DNA of 64,000 nt from Lachnospiraceae bacterium. Its GTDB lineage: Bacteria; Bacillota; Clostridia; Lachnospirales; Lachnospiraceae. Location of the stretch: positions 62,001 to 126,000 of the forward strand of contig JABZIZ010000005.1 in NCBI GenBank assembly GCA_015258065.1. Reading direction: 5' to 3'. Within the stretch, counting starts at the first letter, position 1. Each line of letters opens with the position of its first letter. A model generated the notes under the pieces. It saw nothing but the letters and a program-made list of their open reading frames with translations. It had not been told where the DNA came from and ran no database searches. A program made the position numbers and the translations under genes. Shown in pieces: positions 58,741 through 64,000 of this stretch.

Positions 58741-60463
58741 ATTTGTGCAAAGCCATCGCTTCTGCGACCTTGATGCCGTCTACCGCAGCAGACATGATTC
58801 CGCCTGCATACCCGGCCCCCTCTCCGCACGGATATAAACCTTTTGCAAAAACAGACTGCAGGCTCTCATCTCTCGTAATCCGCACAGGAGAAGACGTCCT
58901 TCCCTCTACCCCGGCAAGCAGAGCTTCCGAACTGTCAAACCCCCGGATTTTCTTTCCAAATTGTTGGATTCCTTCGCAAAGTGCCACATTCAATGCCGGC
59001 GGAAGAATTTGATGGACCTTTCCAAAAACAGCCTCTCCCCGAAATGCATTTTCCGGTATCCCGGCACTTTGCTCCCGTAACTCTTCCTCGTTGCACTTTT
59101 CTGAAGATAAGACGTTCCTCAAAAAAACGCCATAGCTTTCTACCGGGATCTTCCCTCCCCCGATCCGGAAGGCTCTTTCCTCCAATTCCCGTTGAAAAGA
59201 AACGCCGGACAGCACGCCCTCTTCCGGAAAATCTTCCTTCCCTACTGTCAGGACAATGGCACTGTTTGCATATCCAGATGCACGTAGATGTTCACTCATT
59301 CCATTCACCGTAAGCCTTCCCTCTTCTGAAGATGCATTGACCACAAACCCGCCCGGACACATACAGAAGGAATAAACGCCCCTCCCGTCTTTTGCATGGG
59401 TGACCAGCTTGTACGAGGCAGCGGGAAGACCCACAGGATCACTGATTCCATATTGCGACGCATTGATGAGAGGCTGGGGATGGATGATGCGCAGACCGAC
59501 GGCAAACGCCTTTTGCTCCATGGGAATTCCCTGTTCGTACAGAGAAAAAAAAGTGTCTCTTGCGCTATGTCCAATGGCTAAAACGACCTGATCGGCATAA
59601 AACCTTCCCCGGTTCGTTTCCACGCCCCTTACCTGACGACCGTTCAGAATGAAGCGCTCTACTCTGGTTTGAAAATGAAATTCCGCTCCCATCCGGATCA
59701 TCTCTTCCCGCAAATGAACAACCACATTTCTAAGAAGATCGGTGCCTATATGCGGTTTGGCCTCATACAAAATGTCTCGAGGCGCTCCTGCCTCATGCAA
59801 GATGCGGAGTACCTCTTTTTGTCTTCCGAAACGATCCTTCGTCAATGTATTTAATTTTCCGTCTGAAAAAGTTCCGGCTCCTCCTTCTCCAAACTGCACG
59901 TTGGACTCTCCGTTCAGTTTTCCTGTCTGCCAAAAGGACGCTACCTGTCTCGTTCTTTCTTCTATCCTGCATCCACGCTCCAGTACCACAGGGCAGTCTC
60001 CATGCCTGGCCAGTTCATAGGCGGCAAACAATCCGGCAGGTCCGCTGCCTATGATAATGGGTGGTTTTTTTCCTCCTATTCGAATACCGGGGCCTTCGGA
60101 TGTCCCGGTCATAAGATCGGCCTCTTTCTTTTCTTTTACCATGGCGGAAAAGTCATAGACGTCCGGTTGCACCTGCTGAATCGAAAGAGATCCTTTTGTC
60201 TCCTTCCTCTTGCGGTACAAGCGCTCTTCCACCCGTTTGTCCAAAGTAAGGTCGCAGGCGTAGAGATCATAGATCATCGGTTTCTTTCGAGCGTCAATCG
60301 AATGTTTGACAATCTGAAGAGAGCGTATTTGTCCCTCGTCCACATGCAGGTTCTTTGCTGCTCTTTGCTTTAATTCCCTGATCAGCTCGGAATATTCCGG
60401 TTCCCCTCCGGCAAACCCCTTTTTCATCCCATCGTTTTTCAGTGTAATCGTGATGCGCAACAT
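58739..60463 (-). CDS. FAD-dependent oxidoreductase of the COG2509 family
   Basis: 574 residues. An N-terminal 110-residue domain (SELIRELKQRAAKNLHVDEG, VKHSIDARKKPMIYDLYACDL) is followed by the FAD-binding domain with IIIGSGPAGLFAAYELA, FGEGGAGTFSDGKLN and CEGAGYAGGIMSAAVDG at the C-terminus. The family is widespread in Clostridia and called uncharacterised FAD-dependent dehydrogenase; substrate not known. ATG 60463; faces the tRNA pair. Confidence 0.88.
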   Translation of the reverse strand: MLRITITLKNDGMKKGFAGGEPEYSELIRELKQRAAKNLHVDEGQIRSLQIVKHSIDARKKPMIYDLYACDLTLDKRVEERLYRKRKETKGSLSIQQVQPDVYDFSAMVKEKKEADLMTGTSEGPGIRIGGKKPPIIIGSGPAGLFAAYELARHGDCPVVLERGCRIEERTRQVASFWQTGKLNGESNVQFGEGGAGTFSDGKLNTLTKDRFGRQKEVLRILHEAGAPRDILYEAKPHIGTDLLRNVVVHLREEMIRMGAEFHFQTRVERFILNGRQVRGVETNRGRFYADQVVLAIGHSARDTFFSLYEQGIPMEQKAFAVGLRIIHPQPLINASQYGISDPVGLPAASYKLVTHAKDGRGVYSFCMCPGGFVVNASSEEGRLTVNGMSEHLRASGYANSAIVLTVGKEDFPEEGVLSGVSFQRELEERAFRIGGGKIPVESYGVFLRNVLSSEKCNEEELREQSAGIPENAFRGEAVFGKVHQILPPALNVALCEGIQQFGKKIRGFDSSEALLAGVEGRTSSPVRITRDESLQSVFAKGLYPCGEGAGYAGGIMSAAVDGIKVAEAMALHK

Positions 60464-60489
60464 AGACTTCCTCTTCTCACTCTCCCCTT

Positions 60490-61755
60490 CTATCTTTCCG
60501 CTGCAAAGTTAGACGCTTCCCTTCCGGCAATCATCCCACTCACCCATGCAAAATGAAGATTATAGCCTCCACAGCGTCCATTGACATTCAGTAATTCCCC
60601 TGCCAGGAAAACGCCCGGGACCTTTTTCGACTCCAAATGTTCGTTCACCTCCGATAAGTCTACGCCTCCGGCCGTTACTTGTGCACTGGAAAAAGAATCT
60701 GTTGCAGAAATCGAAATTTCCAAATTCCGGTACATCTGAAAGATTTTTTCCAGAGAAACAGAAGACACCGACTCTGCAGCCATCTCCGGCTTTACTCCAT
60801 TCCTTTTCAAAATCATTTCCGTTAAGAGAGAATGAGAAAAGCCGTTGAACAGTTCTCCGAGCTGACGGTTTCTCCTCCGCGTTTTCCTCTCTTCGCAAAT
60901 ATTGTGATATTCCTGATCCGAATAATCAGGAAATAAATTCAGCTTCGCAATCATCCTTTGCTTTCCGGTCAAGGAAAAAGATGAAAGCGCAGACGCAACC
61001 ATGGCAGATGCTTGTAAAACCGGGATTCCTGAAATCCCTCCTTCCGTGATTTGAATTTCTCCCTCCTCTGTCGCAATCAAACGATCCCTCTTCCCCTCTT
61101 CTCGCACAAAAAAAGACACCCTGGCTTCGATACGAAGTCCTGACTGCTTCGGAAGATCTGCATCCGTGGACTTCAATCGAACAAGCGCCGGTAGGGGAGG
61201 GATTGTCTTCATTCCAAGCCTGGAAGCCATATAATATCCATCTCCGCTGGACATCGTGGATTTGGGGCCTGCCATCCCCCCACAGGATAAGATCACTGCA
61301 TCCGCTTCATACAAGGTAGAAGAGGTTCTGATCGAAAAAATCTGACTCTTAGGTATCACCTGTTTTACCTGAACCTGATCGATCACCCGGATCCCCAGAT
61401 GGCGAATTTCCGATTGGAAAGCTTCCACCACACTGCTTGCCTGACCGGAGTAGGGGTAAAGTCCACCCTCTTCTTCCCGAATCAGCACCCCTATTGATTT
61501 TAAAAAATCTCTTACGTCTTTCTCGGAAATCTGACGAAACAAAGAAGGCAGATAGGCTCTAGCGCCTTGATTATAATCTTCCGGCACAATGCCCGCGTGC
61601 GACAGATTGCACCTGCCATTTCCCGTCATGGAGAGTTTTTTTCCTACCGTTTGATTCTTTTCTAAAATGAGAACATCCGTCCCATTTCGCGCTGCAATGA
61701 TGGCCGCACACATTCCGGCAGCACCTGCTCCAACAATGATGACCTTCGATTTCAT
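60490..61755 (-). CDS. BaiN/YhiN-family NAD(P)/FAD-dependent oxidoreductase (HI0933-like)
   Basis: 421 residues. N-terminal Rossmann FAD site (VIIVGAGAAGMCAAIIAARNG), LSMTGNGRCNLSH, and a C-terminal GGYNLHFAWVSGMIAG. Members include BaiN, which reduces bile-acid intermediates, but most, including this one, have no known substrate. ATG 61755 overlaps the flippase gene's stop by four bases. Confidence 0.9.
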   Translation of the reverse strand: MKSKVIIVGAGAAGMCAAIIAARNGTDVLILEKNQTVGKKLSMTGNGRCNLSHAGIVPEDYNQGARAYLPSLFRQISEKDVRDFLKSIGVLIREEEGGLYPYSGQASSVVEAFQSEIRHLGIRVIDQVQVKQVIPKSQIFSIRTSSTLYEADAVILSCGGMAGPKSTMSSGDGYYMASRLGMKTIPPLPALVRLKSTDADLPKQSGLRIEARVSFFVREEGKRDRLIATEEGEIQITEGGISGIPVLQASAMVASALSSFSLTGKQRMIAKLNLFPDYSDQEYHNICEERKTRRRNRQLGELFNGFSHSLLTEMILKRNGVKPEMAAESVSSVSLEKIFQMYRNLEISISATDSFSSAQVTAGGVDLSEVNEHLESKKVPGVFLAGELLNVNGRCGGYNLHFAWVSGMIAGREASNFAAER

Positions 61756-63380
61756 TCTCTCTTTTTCCTGAAATTCAGATTGCGATCCAAAACGGCGATC
61801 TCATGATCTGTCAATCCGTGCAGCCTTCGTATCAGGTAGAGGTACAAGAGCGTTCCCACAACAATGCACCCCATCATCGTGACGATGTCTCCTACCAATA
61901 ATTTCAGCGGTCTTCCAATGACATAAATCACAAAAGCACAGACCGATGCGATTCCAAACGGAAGCAAAAATGTTTTCACCAAATCTCTTCCATGCACCTG
62001 CATCATGGCATCCAGCTCGTATAATAACAAAAGATCGTAAATGAAGAAATAAGCGATTTCTGAAAGAATCACCACAGAAAGCCCTTTTTTAAAAAGAAAG
62101 ATCCCGCCAACGAGCAAAATACCGCCGATCATACTGCTGGCGAACGAGTTGAACAGACAAAGCCTGCGGAGGTGAACAGCAGAAAGAACCACCCCCCCGC
62201 TGATGGAGAGCGCAACAAAAATCATCAGAAAGGCTCCGCAGCCCAACAGTCGGTTCATCATCGGAGTCGAAATGCCAAAGAGAGACGTCCCTATTTGTTC
62301 CGATAAAGCAAGGAAAAAGGCAGAAAGGGGAAAAAGAATCACGCACTGTCCATGGATAAACTGACGATAGAGGGAAAGAGATAACTCTCTTCTTTTGCGT
62401 TTCCATGCACGAATGAGCCTTGTCCCGCTCTTTAAAAACGGAATGACCACTACCAGACTGATCAGCAGGGAAAAAGAATGAAAGTAAGCATAGTACATCC
62501 CGACCAGAGAAGGAAGATCTCGATCCGGGCGGCGAAGATGGTGGAAGAAAACAGTAAGAAAAAGGCCAGACAAAAGCAGAAGTTCAGGAAGAAACAGGTG
62601 AAAGAACCCCTGAAACATCAAAGGCATCAAGGGAAGGTCTTTGCTGAGGAAGGCCGGTTTTGCTTTCTTTAATTGCCTCGCCATATCCGTGCGAAATTTG
62701 ATGTGGGCGGTCAACAAGAACAAAAGAGTGATCAGATTCGCCAGTAAAAGTCCTATGACAGAAAAGATTGCCACATAGCAGTAAGCAGAGTCATTTGTAT
62801 ACAATAAAAGGTCAATCCGTTTCCCGTACTGATCACCGAACAACGCAAAAAAAACGGCAAATAACAGACTGAGCAACATTCTTAAGAGGTCCGCAAAAGT
62901 AGAGAAACTTTTTTTGAAATCTCCCTCCCATTGCGCCTGTATCATTCCTTGCAGAAACAGGAGAAGAGGCAGAAAAGCAGCCAGAGAAAATGCATATCCC
63001 GATTTGGGCGCTCCATTCAAATAAACGGAGAATTTCAGCCCCCCCATTCCCAGAAGAAGAGACAAGAGAAACGTCGGGAAAAGAAAGTGCCTGTATGCTC
63101 TCTTACATTCCTCTTTTGCGTTTCTCAGTTGTTTTCTTTCGATATAGTAACGAATATTACGCGCTAGGATCCGCCTAAGTAAAAAATGAAAAAGGAGAAA
63201 CGCAAAGAAAAAAAGCTCAAAGGCAGGAAACAGGTAGGCTAAAGCCGAAACGCCAAGCAACATGGCGATCAGGACGCGGATCAGAACAAACACCGCACAG
63301 GAGGCAAAAAGATACCCCAACTGCTGTTCTTCAAAGAACGCCCTCCGTAGAATTCCCTCGCTCCTTTTTTTGGCTTGCAT
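61752..63380 (-). CDS. Polytopic MurJ/SpoVB-like polysaccharide flippase-type protein
   Basis: 542 residues with about 14 membrane segments, the layout of the MOP (MATE/MVF/PST) superfamily. The Arg-rich cytoplasmic loops (KSGTRLIRAWKRKRREL) and a polysaccharide-biosynthesis C-terminal region are present. Likely flips an isoprenoid-linked sugar; whether lipid II or another glycan cannot be said. Overlaps the BaiN-like gene by four bases, and ends near ybeY in the same direction. Confidence 0.75.
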   Translation of the reverse strand: MQAKKRSEGILRRAFFEEQQLGYLFASCAVFVLIRVLIAMLLGVSALAYLFPAFELFFFAFLLFHFLLRRILARNIRYYIERKQLRNAKEECKRAYRHFLFPTFLLSLLLGMGGLKFSVYLNGAPKSGYAFSLAAFLPLLLFLQGMIQAQWEGDFKKSFSTFADLLRMLLSLLFAVFFALFGDQYGKRIDLLLYTNDSAYCYVAIFSVIGLLLANLITLLFLLTAHIKFRTDMARQLKKAKPAFLSKDLPLMPLMFQGFFHLFLPELLLLSGLFLTVFFHHLRRPDRDLPSLVGMYYAYFHSFSLLISLVVVIPFLKSGTRLIRAWKRKRRELSLSLYRQFIHGQCVILFPLSAFFLALSEQIGTSLFGISTPMMNRLLGCGAFLMIFVALSISGGVVLSAVHLRRLCLFNSFASSMIGGILLVGGIFLFKKGLSVVILSEIAYFFIYDLLLLYELDAMMQVHGRDLVKTFLLPFGIASVCAFVIYVIGRPLKLLVGDIVTMMGCIVVGTLLYLYLIRRLHGLTDHEIAVLDRNLNFRKKRE

Positions 63381-63411
63381 ACTTCTCCCTTATCTGGCGA
63401 TTGCAATCGTT

Positions 63412-63957
63412 CTAAGAATCTCTCGTGATTCCCAGAGCACATAAAACCGACTCCTGCAACTTTTCCATCCGCTCCCCTTCTTCTTCTGTACCATGATCAT
63501 ATCCAAGCAAATGTAGCATGGAATGCGCCACGAGAAAAGCAAACTCCCGCTTCTCACTATGGCCGTATTCCTCCGCCTGTGATTTCACCCGTCTTGCATT
63601 GATCATGATATCTCCCAAAAGAATGTTTCCACTCTCCGGATTGGTACATCCCTCTGCATACCTCTCCCAGGCATCATCAAATTCCTCGGGTGATTGCAAC
63701 TCAAAACCGGGAAAAGAAAGCACATCGGTCGATGAATCGATCTGCCGGTAGAGCAGATTGCATTGACGAATTCCCTCATCTCCTGTGATTTTCAGATTCA
63801 CTTCCACGTTCGTAGGCTTGTTTAGCAGAAGGAGTGTTTTTTCTCCAACGGCATAGGCTACCTTTTCCGGGTCAAACCCGAATTCCCTGCAAAGATCCCC
63901 GGGAACGGAAGTATCTTCTCCAGGCTCCTCCTCTTCGATTTCAACGTAAAAAATCAT
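63412..63957 (-). CDS. ybeY: Endoribonuclease YbeY (16S rRNA maturation)
   Basis: 181 residues. The zinc-site HSMLHLLGYDH (H-x3-H-x5-H) is intact, along with VLSFPGFE and LGDIMINARR. YbeY helps finish the 3' end of 16S rRNA and in 70S quality control. ATG 63957 follows GGGAGAAACTCT. Its upstream neighbour (phoH in most Firmicutes) would lie beyond the window. Confidence 0.96.
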   Translation of the reverse strand: MIFYVEIEEEEPGEDTSVPGDLCREFGFDPEKVAYAVGEKTLLLLNKPTNVEVNLKITGDEGIRQCNLLYRQIDSSTDVLSFPGFELQSPEEFDDAWERYAEGCTNPESGNILLGDIMINARRVKSQAEEYGHSEKREFAFLVAHSMLHLLGYDHGTEEEGERMEKLQESVLCALGITRDS

Positions 63958-64000
63958 AATAGAGTTTCTCCCGTTTGAAAAGTTTTTTCATCTCATTCAG
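63941..64000 (-). CDS. Possible C-terminus of the gene upstream of ybeY (partial)
   Basis: The one frame open from the window edge ends in TGA at 63941-63943, overlapping ybeY by 17 bases. It reads LNEMKKLFKREKLYYDFLR, rich in Lys and aromatic residues. Too short to name; phoH would be the expected neighbour. Confidence 0.3.
   Translation of the reverse strand: MNEMKKLFKREKLYYDFLR

Noticed and set aside
1..64000. CRISPR arrays, rRNA and insertion sequences
   Set aside because: No regularly spaced repeats, rRNA-like stretches or transposase frames were seen on either strand.

Overview
The window is a stretch of low-to-mid GC Firmicutes chromosome. The gene content (Lachnospiraceae-style mre/PBP2, Met-gamma-lyase-fold/miaA/mutL, glgC/glgD and LexA neighbourhoods) and the Shine-Dalgarno sites (AGGAGG type) point to class Clostridia, probably a Lachnospiraceae relative; the genus cannot be told from the sequence alone. 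No prophage, insertion sequence, CRISPR array or rRNA was seen. Coding density is high, many genes overlap by 4 to about 40 bases, and an unusual number of genes seem to start with TTG.

Layout. 1-5.4 kb (+): end of an RNase E/G gene, then the ribosome block rplU-prp-rpmA-obg-yhbY-nadD-yqeK-rsfS. 5.4-8.4 kb: lexA (-) diverges from a LexA-box-rich promoter driving a LysM membrane protein (YneA-like SOS division inhibitor), a tyrosine recombinase and an atypical shikimate-kinase-like protein (+). 8.4-46.6 kb (almost entirely -): a cytidylate-kinase-like gene, rluD-like, lspA, aroB, sepF, an HlyD-like envelope protein, a small P-loop protein, dacF-like, mgsA, rodA, a giant PBP2, mreD-mreC-mreB, radC, a PLP enzyme, miaA, mutL, mutS, a phospholipid cluster (psd, pssA, a flippase-like protein, a PAP2-like protein), tcdA, a DnaJ-like chaperone, an L,D-transpeptidase, miaB, pepT, a nuclease-like unknown, an HD-like DUF5662 protein, a catalytically degenerate GlgX-like protein, a UvrD-type helicase and gltX. 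46.8-49.1 kb (+): glgC-glgD. 49.2-58.4 kb (-): a Gld-type ABC system (DUF4340, fused GldF-GldG, ATPase), dut, a GH13 glycosidase, rnhA, a membrane-anchored MutS-like ATPase and tyrS. 58.5-58.7 kb (+): tRNA-Ala(CGC) and tRNA-Gly(CCC). 58.7-64 kb (-): two flavoproteins, a MurJ/SpoVB-like flippase and ybeY.

Themes. Three functions dominate: rod-shape/division and envelope assembly (mreBCD, rodA, PBP2, sepF, D,D-carboxypeptidase, L,D-transpeptidase, lipid synthesis); DNA/RNA maintenance (lexA regulon, mutS/mutL, radC, helicase, miaA, miaB, ybeY, rluD-like, obg); and glycogen/alpha-glucan metabolism (glgC, glgD, an active GH13 enzyme and an apparently dead GlgX homologue).

The most noteworthy items are the SOS divergon at 5.4-8.4 kb, the GH13 pseudoenzyme at 41.2-43.1 kb with its overlapping nuclease-like and HD-like partners, and the membrane-anchored MutS-family ATPase at 55.5-57.2 kb. 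Everything rests on reading the sequence and on knowledge of families; no database search was run.
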